Source: JBFXIE01 sp050176255 (GTDB lineage Bacteria; Pseudomonadota; Gammaproteobacteria; Burkholderiales; Burkholderiaceae_C). From it: a stretch of 48,699 nt of DNA. The translations under genes and the position numbers were made by a program. The notes beneath the pieces are model-generated. The model saw only the letters and a program-made list of their open reading frames with translations. It searched no databases and was not told the origin of the DNA. The stretch lies in NCBI RefSeq assembly GCF_050176255.1, contig NZ_JBFXIE010000022.1. One strand, given 5' to 3'. This document shows, in pieces, positions 1 to 8,496 of this stretch; the first letter of the stretch is position 1; the number at the start of each line of letters is the position of its first letter.

Positions 1-99
1 TTAACGCCACGGCGGGATCGACTTGTACCCCGGCGCGATTGATTCATACTGCTGCTTACAGGATCGCAACGCCAAACTTGCCTGCCGAGCCCTGCCGCC

Positions 100-849
100 A
101 TGTTGCACGCCCTGACGAAGCCCATTGCGCAACACCGGTGCCTGCATTTGCCCCGGACGGTCGTGCTGTGGATGGTCTCAAGCCTACTGTGCCTGCCCCC
201 CGCAGCGCCGATCCTGGCGCAAAACCGCCAGGAAGGCGATGCCGTCCCCGGCGCTTCTGCCCCCATGAGTGACAACGTCAGTCCAGCCGCCGAACTGCCT
301 GTAGCCCAGCAGCCGCCGCAGCCGCCGCTGCCCGAGGCACTGGACCTGCGCGCACGCGACTATCCCGAGCCCGGCGGCTACTCGCTGCCCACCGCGCCGT
401 CGGGCGCAAGCATGCAGTACCTGGATCTGACGGGGTGGTTCACCCCGCGCCAGTCCAGGCGCCTGGGGCTCACGCTGGGCGTGGTGTCGCAGACGCCGGG
501 AGCCGCGCAGCGCGCCGTGTTCGACAGCGCTTATGCGCCGGGCACGCCTCTGGCCTACGACCTGGGCGTGCGCTGGCAGTCCGAGCTGCGGCCGCATCTG
601 CAGCTGGACTTGCAGGCCTGGGCTCGCACCCACCCCTACACCGGCACGCAAGACACCCTGGGAATGATTTGGAACCAGCATCAAAACAGCACCTTCGGCA
701 CGCGCCTGGAGGTGCAGTGGACTTCCAGACGCGCAGGCAGCCTGGTACCCGAGTTCGGCGCCATCGGCGTGCAGTTGCAGGGCGACTCGCGCCTGCTGCT
801 GCGGGTCAGGCGTGGCGGCCCCATGCTGTACTACAGGGCCAAGTTCTGA
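100..849 (+). CDS. Exported, outer-membrane-like protein of unknown function
   Basis: A 249-residue protein that I do not recognise. It starts with a basic stretch and a hydrophobic segment (about residues 20-40, ending near an A-x-A-type site at ILAQ), consistent with a Sec signal peptide. A Pro/Ala/Gln-rich linker follows (about residues 45-90). From about residue 105 there is a domain with alternating polar and hydrophobic strands (for example LGLTLGVV, LQLDLQAWAR, LLLRVRRGG). The protein ends in YYRAKF; a C-terminal aromatic residue after such strands is typical of outer-membrane beta-barrels, so a small barrel or barrel-associated protein is inferred. The ATG at 100 is the only start that keeps the signal peptide. 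The gene lies just upstream of the SRP RNA gene. Confidence 0.6.
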   Translation: MLHALTKPIAQHRCLHLPRTVVLWMVSSLLCLPPAAPILAQNRQEGDAVPGASAPMSDNVSPAAELPVAQQPPQPPLPEALDLRARDYPEPGGYSLPTAPSGASMQYLDLTGWFTPRQSRRLGLTLGVVSQTPGAAQRAVFDSAYAPGTPLAYDLGVRWQSELRPHLQLDLQAWARTHPYTGTQDTLGMIWNQHQNSTFGTRLEVQWTSRRAGSLVPEFGAIGVQLQGDSRLLLRVRRGGPMLYYRAKF

Positions 850-878
850 CGCTGCCGCAGGCGCCACCGGCTTCGTCG

Positions 879-884
879 TACAAT
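879..884 (+). promoter_or_regulatory. Candidate -10 box of the SRP RNA gene
   Basis: TACAAT lies 8 bases before the predicted 5' end of the SRP RNA. I could not find a convincing -35 box at the right distance, so only the -10 is proposed. Confidence 0.4.
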
Positions 885-891
885 CGCAGCC

Positions 892-984
892 GACGGGCCT
901 TCCCGCATGGTGAAGCGGCCAACCGGGTCAGGTGGGGAACCAAGCAGCCCTAACTGTGTAGCCAGTGCCGGGGTCAGGCTCGTC
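892..984 (+). ncRNA. ffs: SRP RNA (4.5S RNA, small bacterial type)
   Basis: This stretch carries the hallmark of bacterial signal recognition particle RNA: GGTCAGG followed by a GGAA tetraloop closed by GG/CC and then AAGCAGCC (about 928-951). This is the Ffh-binding apical hairpin with its asymmetric and symmetric internal loops. The ends pair: GACGGGCC at 892-899 is complementary to GGCTCGTC at 977-984 with one G-U pair, giving a hairpin RNA of about 93 nt, the size expected for a 4.5S RNA. It acts with Ffh in co-translational targeting of membrane proteins. Exact ends are inferred from the pairing. Confidence 0.88.
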
Positions 985-1155
985 ACCTTTCACTTCCTCC
1001 CCCCTCTCGTGTTCCCATTTCGCCCACTTTGCTTCGCCGGCACAGGCGCTATGCGGCAAGCGTGCGGTTGCGCGGATTTCACAAAAACAACACGCAAGGC
1101 TCTCTAGAATAGGCTGGCCTGCCTGCCTGTTTATGGTTTGGCGGCGGGCTATGTG

Positions 1156-2079
1156 ATGCACCCTCACTCTCTTGCTGCCCCACTGCCCTGGCCCGCTGAC
1201 CGGCACTGGCGTGCCCTGGCGGCGGCGGCGGCCCTCCTCATCTGCGCTGGGTTTTGGCTCTCGGGCGGCAGCGTCAACATGGCCCTCTTTGCCGGAATCA
1301 ACGGCGCCGCAGGCCCATGGCAAGACCGGCTGGCCATACAGCTCACTCTGCTTGGCGTGGGCTATCCCGTGATGATCCTGCTGCTGGCCGCTGACCCGCG
1401 CGGCGGCCTGGGCCCGGCGCTTGCGCTGCGCACGCTGATCGTGGCCGCGCTGCTGACGCGCGCGCTCAAACCGCTGCTGGCCTACCCCCGCCCGCTGGGC
1501 GTGCTGGACCCGCATCTGGTGCATGTGGCTGGCTCGCCCGTGGCGGCCAGCAACGCCCTGCCTTCGGGCCACACGCTGACGGCGTTTGCTGGCGCGCTGG
1601 CCCTGTGGTGGATTTGGCGCGGCACGCGCACCAGCCTGCAAAACCCGCGCACCGCCGCCTGGAGCCTGCTGGGGTTGCTGGTGGCTGCGATGGGAGTGGC
1701 CTGGTCGCGCATCGCCATCGGCGCGCACTGGCCGGCCGACGTGATCGCCGGAGCGGGCTTTGGCATGCTGGCGGCCTGTCTGGCGTGCTGGTGGGAGCAC
1801 CACGGCCGCTGGGCGCCCAGGCTGGCCGGGCCGCGGGCGCAGCGCTTGGTGGCCGCGGCCGAAGCAGCGCTGGTTGCCGTCTTCTGGGTGCTGTCCTATC
1901 TGGAGGGTGATGCCTGGTGGCCCCTGCGCATCGCCATCGGGCTGATCGGCCTGGCCAGCGCTCTGCGCCGCTGGCGCGCCAGCACGCGCAATAACCGTGG
2001 CAACGACCAGGCCACCGCCGGCACGGCCAGGGGTGACCATGCTCCTGAGACCGAGCATCAGCCGCCCACCACTGCCTAA
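1156..2079 (+). CDS. PAP2 family membrane phosphatase
   Basis: A 307-residue polytopic membrane protein with all three motifs of the PAP2 (phosphatidic acid phosphatase type 2) superfamily: KPLLAYPRP (K-x6-RP), PSGH (about residue 135) and SRIAIGAHWPAD (SR-x5-H-x3-D), the last supplying the catalytic histidine. Such enzymes remove phosphate from lipid or isoprenoid (di)phosphates at the membrane surface. Two or three extra hydrophobic segments follow the domain. The ATG at 1156 is preferred over the upstream TTG at 1138. Its 3' end comes within 13 bp of the preferred start of the next gene, a GT39 glycosyltransferase, so the two are probably co-transcribed. A role in recycling or trimming a lipid-linked donor is inference. 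Confidence 0.82.
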   Translation: MHPHSLAAPLPWPADRHWRALAAAAALLICAGFWLSGGSVNMALFAGINGAAGPWQDRLAIQLTLLGVGYPVMILLLAADPRGGLGPALALRTLIVAALLTRALKPLLAYPRPLGVLDPHLVHVAGSPVAASNALPSGHTLTAFAGALALWWIWRGTRTSLQNPRTAAWSLLGLLVAAMGVAWSRIAIGAHWPADVIAGAGFGMLAACLACWWEHHGRWAPRLAGPRAQRLVAAAEAALVAVFWVLSYLEGDAWWPLRIAIGLIGLASALRRWRASTRNNRGNDQATAGTARGDHAPETEHQPPTTA

Positions 2080-2092
2080 ATACCTCCACAAA

Positions 2093-3715
2093 ATGCCCCA
2101 TTTGACTGGCGCCGCCCCCGCGCCGGCCGCACCCCGGCCCGTACTTTTGCTGCTGTATGCGCTGCTGCTTGCAGCGCCCCTGCTGATCGGCCTGGGCAAC
2201 GGCCCGCTGTACGACGTGGACGAAGGCGCTTTCTCGTCCGCCACGCGCGAGATGCTGGCCAGCGGCGACTTTGGTCACACCACCATGAACGGCGCGCCGC
2301 GCTTTGACAAACCCATTGCCGTGTATTGGCTGCAAGCGGCCAGCGTGGCCCTGCTGGGGCTGAACGAGTGGGCGCTGCGCCTGCCATCGGCGCTGTGCAC
2401 CTGGCTTGCGGCGCTGGCGGCGGCGGGGTTCGTCGCCGCGCGGCGCGGCACCGCGGCGGGCGCGCTGACGGGGCTGATGCTGGTCACGGCATTTGGCCCC
2501 TGGGCCATGGCGCGCGCGGCCACCGCCGACGCGCTGCTCAATCTGTGCCTGCTGCTCACCGCGCTGGACCTGTGGCGGCACCTGGAGGGCGGCCAGCGCG
2601 CGCCCCTGCGCCGCGCCGCCCTGTGGGTGGCGCTGGGCCTGCTGACCAAGGGGCCGATTGCCCTGCTGGTGCCCGCCGCCGCGCTGGGCCTGTGGGCGCT
2701 GTCGCGGCGCGACTTTGCCGCCCTGCGCCGCGCGCTGTCCGACGGGATCGCCTGGCTGCTGCTGATCGCCGTGGCGGCGCCGTGGTACGTGTACGCGCTG
2801 CAGCGCCACGGCATGGCGTTTGTCGAAGGCTTCATCCTCAAGCACAACGTCAACCGCTTTTCCGGCCCGATGGAGGGGCACGGCGGCAGCCTGCTGTACT
2901 ACCTGCTGGTGGTGCCGCTGGTCTGGCTGCCCTGGACGCCCCTGTGGCTGGGCCTGGCGCGGCGCGTGCGGGCCTTGTGGGCCGATGCCGAGGCGCGCTT
3001 TTGGCTGTGCTGGGCGGGTTTCGTGATCGTGTTCTTCAGCCTGTCGGGCACCAAGCTGCCCCACTACAGCCTGTATGCCGGCCCCGGCATCCTGATGCTG
3101 ACGGCCCTGGCGCTGCCCACGGGTCAGGAACCACGCCGCGCCCTGCGCATTGCCCTGTGGGCCGCGCTGATGGTGCTGGTGGGCGGCCTGGCTGTGGTGC
3201 CGTGGCTGCTGCAATCCGGCGCGGTGGCTATCCGCAACCCCTTGTATGCCGCGCTGCTGCACGGCGCGCCGGCCCCCACGGCATTGCTGTGGGCGGGCGG
3301 CGTGCTGACGGTACTGACCGGCCTGCTGGCCGCGGCGCCGGGGGCATTCAAACTGCCCGGTTTTGCAGGCAACCAGGGCTTTGTGCCGCGTTTTGCCGCC
3401 GCCGTCTGGCTGGCGGCCGTGGCACACGGCCTGGTTGCCGCGCCCTGGCTGGGCGAGGCGTTGCAGGGTCCCATCAAGCGCACGGCAGAATTTGCGCGCA
3501 GCCTGGGCGCACCGCAGACCGTCCAGCCCCCCATCACGCAATGGAACGCGCACTGGCCCAGCGTGGGCGTGTACATGCGTCAGCCGGTACCGCAGGGCGA
3601 GCCGCCGGTGGGCGGCCTGGCCTTCACGCGCACCGACCGGCTGAGAGCCCAGCCGCCCGTGACCGTACTGCGCGAAGAGCGCGGCGTGGCGCTGGTGCGG
3701 CGCGACGGGCCCTGA
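2093..3715 (+). CDS. GT39-family (ArnT-like) glycosyltransferase
   Basis: A 540-residue polytopic membrane protein of the PMT/ArnT fold. The first periplasmic loop has the family signature YDVDEGAFSSATREML followed by FDKP (about residues 38-80), where the acidic residues take part in catalysis; many transmembrane segments follow. Family members transfer sugars from polyprenyl-phosphate donors to lipid A or other envelope acceptors on the periplasmic side. The substrate here cannot be read from sequence, and the C-terminal part is too divergent to call it ArnT itself. The frame is open to 1997 inside the PAP2 gene, but the ATG at 2093 directly before the first hydrophobic segment is the likelier start. 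The stop lies 37 bp before the assembly gap. Confidence 0.8.
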   Translation: MPHLTGAAPAPAAPRPVLLLLYALLLAAPLLIGLGNGPLYDVDEGAFSSATREMLASGDFGHTTMNGAPRFDKPIAVYWLQAASVALLGLNEWALRLPSALCTWLAALAAAGFVAARRGTAAGALTGLMLVTAFGPWAMARAATADALLNLCLLLTALDLWRHLEGGQRAPLRRAALWVALGLLTKGPIALLVPAAALGLWALSRRDFAALRRALSDGIAWLLLIAVAAPWYVYALQRHGMAFVEGFILKHNVNRFSGPMEGHGGSLLYYLLVVPLVWLPWTPLWLGLARRVRALWADAEARFWLCWAGFVIVFFSLSGTKLPHYSLYAGPGILMLTALALPTGQEPRRALRIALWAALMVLVGGLAVVPWLLQSGAVAIRNPLYAALLHGAPAPTALLWAGGVLTVLTGLLAAAPGAFKLPGFAGNQGFVPRFAAAVWLAAVAHGLVAAPWLGEALQGPIKRTAEFARSLGAPQTVQPPITQWNAHWPSVGVYMRQPVPQGEPPVGGLAFTRTDRLRAQPPVTVLREERGVALVRRDGP

Positions 3716-3751
3716 CGAGCTGCCGCGCCCGGCCCGCGGCGACACGGCTGC

Positions 3752-3851
3752 NNNNNNNNNNNNNNNNNNNNNNNNNNNNNNNNNNNNNNNNNNNNNNNNN
3801 NNNNNNNNNNNNNNNNNNNNNNNNNNNNNNNNNNNNNNNNNNNNNNNNNNN
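3752..3851. other. Assembly gap (100 N)
   Basis: Exactly 100 consecutive N, the usual placeholder for a scaffold gap of unknown length. It hides the 3' end of the flavoprotein gene and whatever lies between the two convergent genes. Open frames running through it are artefacts. Confidence 0.99.
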
Positions 3852-5210
3852 ATCGGCGCCCGACAGCGATGCCAGCCACCGCGCCGCGCCCTCACCCGCC
3901 GCGCGCCCCGTGGCGCAGCAGGCCGTGAGCAGATAGCCGCCCGTGGGCGCCTCCCAGTCCAGCATCTCGCCCGCGCAGAACACGCCGGGCAGCGCGCGCA
4001 GCATCAGGTGCTCGTCCAGCGCCTCAAACGCCACGCCGCCCGCGGTGCTGATGGCCTCGTCAATCGGGCGGGCAGCCACCACGGTGATCGGCAGCGCCTT
4101 GATGGCGTGAGCCACTGCCACCGGGTCGCCCATACCCTCCTTGCCCAGATGCTCGTAGAGGATGCCCGCCTTGATGCCGTCCAGCCCCAGACGGCTCTTG
4201 AGGTGGCTGGACAGGCTGCGCGAGCCGCGGGGGTGGCGCACCTCCATCAGCACCCGCTCGGGCGCGTGGTCGGGCAGCAGATCCAGGTGAAAAGTCGCAT
4301 GGCCGTGGGCCACGATCTCGTCGCGCAGCAGCTGCGACGCGGCATAGACCAGACTGCCCTCCACACCCGTGGCCGTGGCGACGAACTCGCCCCGCCGATC
4401 AAAGCTGCGGCCCTGGCTGTCGGTAAAGCGCAGCGCCACCGTCTTGAACGGCTGGCCGGCAAAGCGCTCGGCGAAGTGCGGCGTCCAGCCCACGGGCGGC
4501 GCAGGCGTGCGGCCCAGCAGCTCTTGCAGGAAGGCGCGGCGCGTCTCGCCCGCTGGCGCATCGGCGCGCAGCACGTCAAAACCGCAGTTGGACGGGCGCA
4601 GCGGCGCCAGGGCCACACCGCGCTGCGCCAGCAGCGGCACCCACGCGCCGTCCGATCCCAGGCGCGCCCAGCTGCCGCCGCCCAGGGCCAGCACCACCGC
4701 GCGGGCGGCGACGCGCACATCGCCCGGTGGCGCGGCAAAGCGCAACGCGCCGTCATCCATCCAGCCCAGCCAGCGGTGGCGCATGTGAAACTGCACCCCC
4801 TGCCCGCGCAGGCGCTGCAGCCAGGCGCGCAGCAAGGGGGCGGCCTTCATGTCGGTCGGAAACACACGGCCCGACGTGCCCACGAAAGTGTCCACCCCCA
4901 GCCCTTGCGCCCAGGCGCGCAGCTCGGGCCCGCCGAACGCCTGGAGCAGCGGCTCGATCTGCGGCTGGCGCCCGGCGTAGCGGCTGGCAAAAAGCGTGTG
5001 CTGCTCGGAATGCGTGAGGTTGAGCCCGCCCTTGCCCGCCAGCAAGAACTTGCGCCCCACCGATGGCATGGCATCCAGCACATGTACGCGCACACCCGCG
5101 GCGGCGGCCGCCTCGGCAGCCATCAGACCTGCCGGTCCGCCGCCGATGATGGCCAGGTCGCACGCCAGCGCGCGGGAAGAACCGGAGGAATCAGGCATTG
5201 CAAAAGTCAT
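3852..5210 (-). CDS. HI0933-type FAD-dependent oxidoreductase (3' end in gap)
   Basis: About 450 residues are visible. The N-terminus has a Rossmann dinucleotide-binding motif (AIIGGGPAGLMAAEAAAAAG, about residues 20-39), then the family-typical GRKFLLAGKGGLNLTH, TSGRVFPTDMKA and, near the C-terminus, GVFCAGEMLDWEAPTGGYLLTACCATGRAAG. These are characteristic of the HI0933-like flavoproteins (the TIGR03862 group). The physiological substrate is not known for the family. The protein should end within a few residues of the gap edge at 3852, so little sequence is missing, but the stop codon is not visible. It is convergent with the glycosyltransferase. The start at 5210 has an in-frame alternative at 5198. 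Confidence 0.85.
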
Positions 5211-5287
5211 GCGCCGATCATCCCACCAAGCTCACCGTCATTGCCCCACGCCGCAGCAATCCATGCCTTTTCGACGGACCCACCGCG

Positions 5288-6244
5288 TCACCGCCGCGCC
5301 GCCAGCTCCACGCACCGGCCGTCACGCACCAGGGCTTCAAAGCCGCTGGACAGCGCCTCCAGCAACTGACGCACCGCCGGCCGCATGCCCTGGCGGCTGG
5401 CAAATGCCGCCTGCACCAGGCCGGGCGCCGGAGCCCAGCCGGGCAGCAGCTCCAGCAGCTCGCCGCGTGCCAGCGGCCCGTGCACCATCATGCGCGGCAG
5501 TGCGGCGCAGCCCACGCCTGCCAGCGCGGCGCACAGCAGCGCGCTCATGTCGTCGGCCACCAGGCGCGGCGTGATGGGCACATCCGCCTGCGTGCCGGCC
5601 GGCCCCGTCAGGCGCCACAGGCTTTCGTCGGGCGAGTTGCCCAGCCCCAGCGTGGGCAGCCGGGCCAGATCCGCAGGGGTGACGGGTGCTGCGGGCGCAC
5701 CATCGGCCCCGGCAGCGGCCAGCAGGCCTGGCGTTGCCACCAGCACATGCGGGCTGCGCGCCAGCGGCTTGACGATTTCGTCTTGCGGCAGGTCGGCGTC
5801 GGGCGCGCGCACGCGCACGGCCAGATCCACGCCGTCGTGCCATACATCGACATTGCGGTTGGTGGCCTGCACCTGCAGCCGCACCTGCGGCCAGGCGTTG
5901 AGAAAGCCCGCCAGCATGCTGCCCACGGCGTGCTGCAACAGCGCGGGCGGGCACGACAGGCGCACCGTGCCGCGCGGCGCGCTGACCTGCTCGTGCACCA
6001 GGGCCTGCACGCCGTCGGCCTCTGCCAGCATGGCGCGCGCGTGCTGCAGGGTGCGCTGGCCGATGTCGGTCAGCGCGAAGCGGCGCGTGCTGCGCTGGAT
6101 GAGGCGCACGCCCAGGCGCTCCTCCAGCTCAGCCAGGCGCCGACTGAGTTTGGATTTGGGGATGCCCGTGGCGCGTTCAGCGGCGGCAAAACCGCCATGC
6201 TCGGCCACATGGGCGAAATAGGCCAGGTCGTTCAGGTCTTGCAC
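5288..6244 (-). CDS. LysR-family transcriptional regulator
   Basis: A 318-residue LysR-type regulator. The N-terminal winged helix-turn-helix is clear (LNDLAYFAHVAEHGGFAAAE, then KSKLSRRLAELEERLGVRLI, about residues 3-55), followed by a periplasmic-binding-protein-like effector domain. The GTG at 6244 is chosen because GGAG lies 7 bases upstream; the frame is open to an ATG at 6337, but that extension would translate a dispersed repeat at 6262-6320. It is divergent from a pirin gene, a common arrangement in Burkholderiales in which the regulator controls the pirin operon; that link is inferred. Confidence 0.87.
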   Translation of the reverse strand: MQDLNDLAYFAHVAEHGGFAAAERATGIPKSKLSRRLAELEERLGVRLIQRSTRRFALTDIGQRTLQHARAMLAEADGVQALVHEQVSAPRGTVRLSCPPALLQHAVGSMLAGFLNAWPQVRLQVQATNRNVDVWHDGVDLAVRVRAPDADLPQDEIVKPLARSPHVLVATPGLLAAAGADGAPAAPVTPADLARLPTLGLGNSPDESLWRLTGPAGTQADVPITPRLVADDMSALLCAALAGVGCAALPRMMVHGPLARGELLELLPGWAPAPGLVQAAFASRQGMRPAVRQLLEALSSGFEALVRDGRCVELAARR

Positions 6245-6261
6245 TGCAAAGCTCCGGTTGC

Positions 6262-6320
6262 TTTTGATTTGATAGCTGCTTACGCTTGATTTATAAGGGC
6301 TTGAGGGTGTTTTGACGCTT
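6262..6320 (+). repeat. Dispersed palindromic repeat, intergenic copy
   Basis: This copy contains GATAGCTGCTTACGCTTGAT followed by TTATAAGGGCTTGAG. It aligns along its length with copies at 6541, 9731 (reverse), 42425 (reverse) and 45577. It lies in the 5' leader of the lysR gene. Confidence 0.75.
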
Positions 6321-6456
6321 GATTTTGATGCGCGCAAGCGCTGCGCAGCGCCAAACCGGCCTGATCTGGCAAGCTCTGGCCTCGCACTGGCTCAAAAGGC
6401 CCTGCTCACCCCGCTCCATCGTTCCAATTGCAGGATTATTTGGTGATAAATGGCTG

Positions 6457-6485
6457 TTTATCCATGTTTTATTAACACCTACAAT
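6457..6485 (+). promoter_or_regulatory. Possible promoter in the lysR-pirin intergenic region
   Basis: The 384-bp region between lysR and the pirin gene holds two dispersed repeats and, between them, an AT-rich block. In it TTTATC (6457-6462) and TACAAT (6480-6485) are spaced 17 bp apart, a weak sigma-70 match that would read toward the pirin gene. No clear LysR operator was identified. Confidence 0.25.
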
Positions 6486-6540
6486 ACAATAAATCGACCA
6501 TCACAGACCTTGCGGGCATTGCAGCCACCCACGCGGCAGC

Positions 6541-6592
6541 TATATTTTCAATAGCTGCTTGCGCTTGTGAATAAAGGGCTGCCGCCTTTTTT
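6541..6592 (+). repeat. Dispersed palindromic repeat, intergenic copy
   Basis: Contains CAATAGCTGCTTGCGCTTGT then GAATAAAGGGCTGCCGCC, in the same orientation as the copy 270 bp upstream. It ends about 35 bp before the pirin start codon, so it would be in that gene's leader. Confidence 0.75.
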
Positions 6593-6628
6593 GCACCACA
6601 ATCCACAGCCCCGCCGCCGGAGAACTGC

Positions 6629-7510
6629 ATGACAGACCCCTTCATCCGCATCCCCGCCCGCACAGCCCACATTGGCGGCGGCGTGCCGGTGGCGCGCACG
6701 CTGCCGTCGCGGCTCAGGCGCACCATTGGCGCGTGGTGCTTTCTGGATCACGCCGGACCGGCCCAGTTTGCGCCCGGCGACGGCCTGCGCGTGGGCCCGC
6801 ACCCGCACACCGGGCTGCAGACCTTCACCTGGATGCTGGAGGGCGAGGTGCTGCACCGCGACAGCCTGGGCAACGAGCAGCTGATCCGCCCCGGCCAGGT
6901 CAACCTGATGACCGCCGGCCACGGCATATCGCACACCGAAGAGTCGCCCGCCGGCGAATCCCGCCTGCACACCGCCCAGCTGTGGATCGCCCTGCCCGCG
7001 GGCGTGGCCGACATGGCGCCGCGCTTTGAACACTACCCCGACCTGCCCCGCTGGACCGAAGGCGGCGCCCAGGCGGTGCTGCTGGTCGGCGCACATGCCG
7101 GCCGGCGCTCACCCGTGCAGGTGCACACGCCGCTGGTGGGCGTGGACTGGTTCGCGCCACAGGATGCGGCACTCACGCTGGCGCTGAACCCCGCGTTTGA
7201 ATACGGCCTGATGCCGCTGACCGGCCCCGCCACCGCGCAAGGCCAGGCGCTGGCGGCCGACGAACTGCTGTACCTGCCGCCCGGCGGCACGGCGCTGCAA
7301 CTGGCGCTGCCCGCCGGCACGCGCGCCCTGCTGATCGGCGGCGAGCCGTTTCCGGACGACATCACCCTCTGGTGGAATTTTGTCGGCCACGGCAAGCCCT
7401 ACATCACCCAGGCGCAGCGCGACTGGCAGGCCGGCAGCGCGCGCTTTGGCGAAGTGCGCGGCTTCAATGGCCCGCGCCTGGAGGCGCCCCCCATCCCCTG
7501 GGCACCATGA
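6629..7510 (+). CDS. Pirin family protein (cupin fold)
   Basis: A 293-residue pirin. The N-terminal cupin carries the metal-binding motif HPHTGLQTFTWMLEGEV (about residues 56-72) and the later H-ISHTEE (about residues 100-108), matching the two His-x-His and His/Glu ligand sets of pirins; a degenerate second cupin follows. Bacterial pirins bind a metal and some act as quercetin dioxygenases or as partners of metabolic enzymes; the role here is not evident. A GGAG sits 8 bases before the ATG. The stop overlaps the ATG of the next gene by four bases (ATGA), indicating translational coupling with the DedA-rhodanese protein. Confidence 0.88.
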   Translation: MTDPFIRIPARTAHIGGGVPVARTLPSRLRRTIGAWCFLDHAGPAQFAPGDGLRVGPHPHTGLQTFTWMLEGEVLHRDSLGNEQLIRPGQVNLMTAGHGISHTEESPAGESRLHTAQLWIALPAGVADMAPRFEHYPDLPRWTEGGAQAVLLVGAHAGRRSPVQVHTPLVGVDWFAPQDAALTLALNPAFEYGLMPLTGPATAQGQALAADELLYLPPGGTALQLALPAGTRALLIGGEPFPDDITLWWNFVGHGKPYITQAQRDWQAGSARFGEVRGFNGPRLEAPPIPWAP

Positions 7511-8478
7511 CCAACTCCGCGCTGACCACCTCTTTTGCGCAATACGGCCCCTGGCTGGTCTTTGGCAACGTGCTGCTGCAACAGCTGGGCATGCCCGTGC
7601 CCGTGTGGCCCACGCTGCTGATCGCCGGCAGCCTGGCCGCGGGCTGGCTGCAGCTGGCAGCCGCACTGGCAGCGGCCGTGGCCGCCGCCATGGTGGCTGA
7701 CCGGCTGTGGTACCTGCTGGGCCGCCGCTACGGCTACAAGGTGCTGGCGCTGCTGTGCCGCCTGTCCATCAACCCCGGCAGTTGCGTGACACAGACCGAG
7801 CAGCGCTTTGCCCGCTGGGGCGCGCCCGCGCTGCTGGTGGCCAAGTTCGTGCCCGGCTTCTCGGCCGTGGCGGCGCCAGTGGCCGGGCTGTCGGGCATGC
7901 CGGTGGTTCGCTTCACCCTGTCCGCCGCAGGCGGCGCGGCGCTGTGGGCGGGCAGCGCGCTGGCGCTGGGCTGGCTGCTGCGCGAGCAGGTTGCCCACGC
8001 GCTGGCGCTGATGCGCACGCACGGCCCGCTGGCGCTGATGGGGCTGGCCGCCGTGCTGGCGCTGTGGCTGGGCAGCAAGCTGTGGCGCCGCCAGCGCTTT
8101 TTGCGCTGGGCCACCATGCCGCACATCGACGCGCCCGCCCTGCGTGCCGCGCTGGCATCACCCACGCCGCCGCGCCTGCTGGACTTGCGCGGGCCGGCGC
8201 TGGCCGCCAGCGCCCCCATCGCCCAGGCCCACGCGGCCCAATTGCGCCGTCTGGCCCACCAGGTGCGCGACTGGCCGCGCAACGCGGCCATCGTCACCCT
8301 GTGCGCCTGCCCGCAAGACGCCAGCGCCATCCGCGCCGCCCAGGCGCTGCGCCGCATGGGCTTTGCCAACGCGCTGCCGCTGCGCGGCGGGCACGATGCC
8401 TGGATGGCCATGCTGGCGGGCTGTGCCGATGCACCGCAGGACACGCCCGCACAGGACGCATCGGTTTACGCGGCCTGA
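7507..8478 (+). CDS. DedA-family membrane protein fused to a rhodanese domain
   Basis: 323 residues. The first 200 or so form a DedA/SNARE-associated (PF09335-type) membrane domain, with an amphipathic entry helix rich in Gly and Pro (LLQQLGMPVPVWPTLLIAGSLAAG) and the conserved FVPGFSAVAAPVAGLSGM segment. A long hydrophobic helix then leads to a C-terminal rhodanese-like domain (about residues 215-305) with LLDLRG, TLCACPQD (the first Cys is in the active-site position) and a closing GGHDAW. DedA proteins move lipid carriers across the inner membrane in several bacteria; the rhodanese part would be cytoplasmic and may handle sulfane sulfur. The start overlaps the pirin stop (ATGA). Confidence 0.85.
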   Translation: MTNSALTTSFAQYGPWLVFGNVLLQQLGMPVPVWPTLLIAGSLAAGWLQLAAALAAAVAAAMVADRLWYLLGRRYGYKVLALLCRLSINPGSCVTQTEQRFARWGAPALLVAKFVPGFSAVAAPVAGLSGMPVVRFTLSAAGGAALWAGSALALGWLLREQVAHALALMRTHGPLALMGLAAVLALWLGSKLWRRQRFLRWATMPHIDAPALRAALASPTPPRLLDLRGPALAASAPIAQAHAAQLRRLAHQVRDWPRNAAIVTLCACPQDASAIRAAQALRRMGFANALPLRGGHDAWMAMLAGCADAPQDTPAQDASVYAA

Positions 8479-8496
8479 GGCCAGCCGCCGGGGCGG

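Noticed and set aside
1..47. A minus-strand frame from an ATG at 47 running off the left edge, and a second minus-strand frame ending at the TAA at 1-3 (tail GYKSIPPWR).
   Set aside because: The two are mutually exclusive, very short, lack a Shine-Dalgarno site, and the second would extend into the exported-protein gene on the other strand. There is too little sequence to decide.
1466..3895. An 809-codon minus-strand frame passing through the N gap.
   Set aside because: Its continuity depends on N being read as open, and it is antisense to two well-supported genes.
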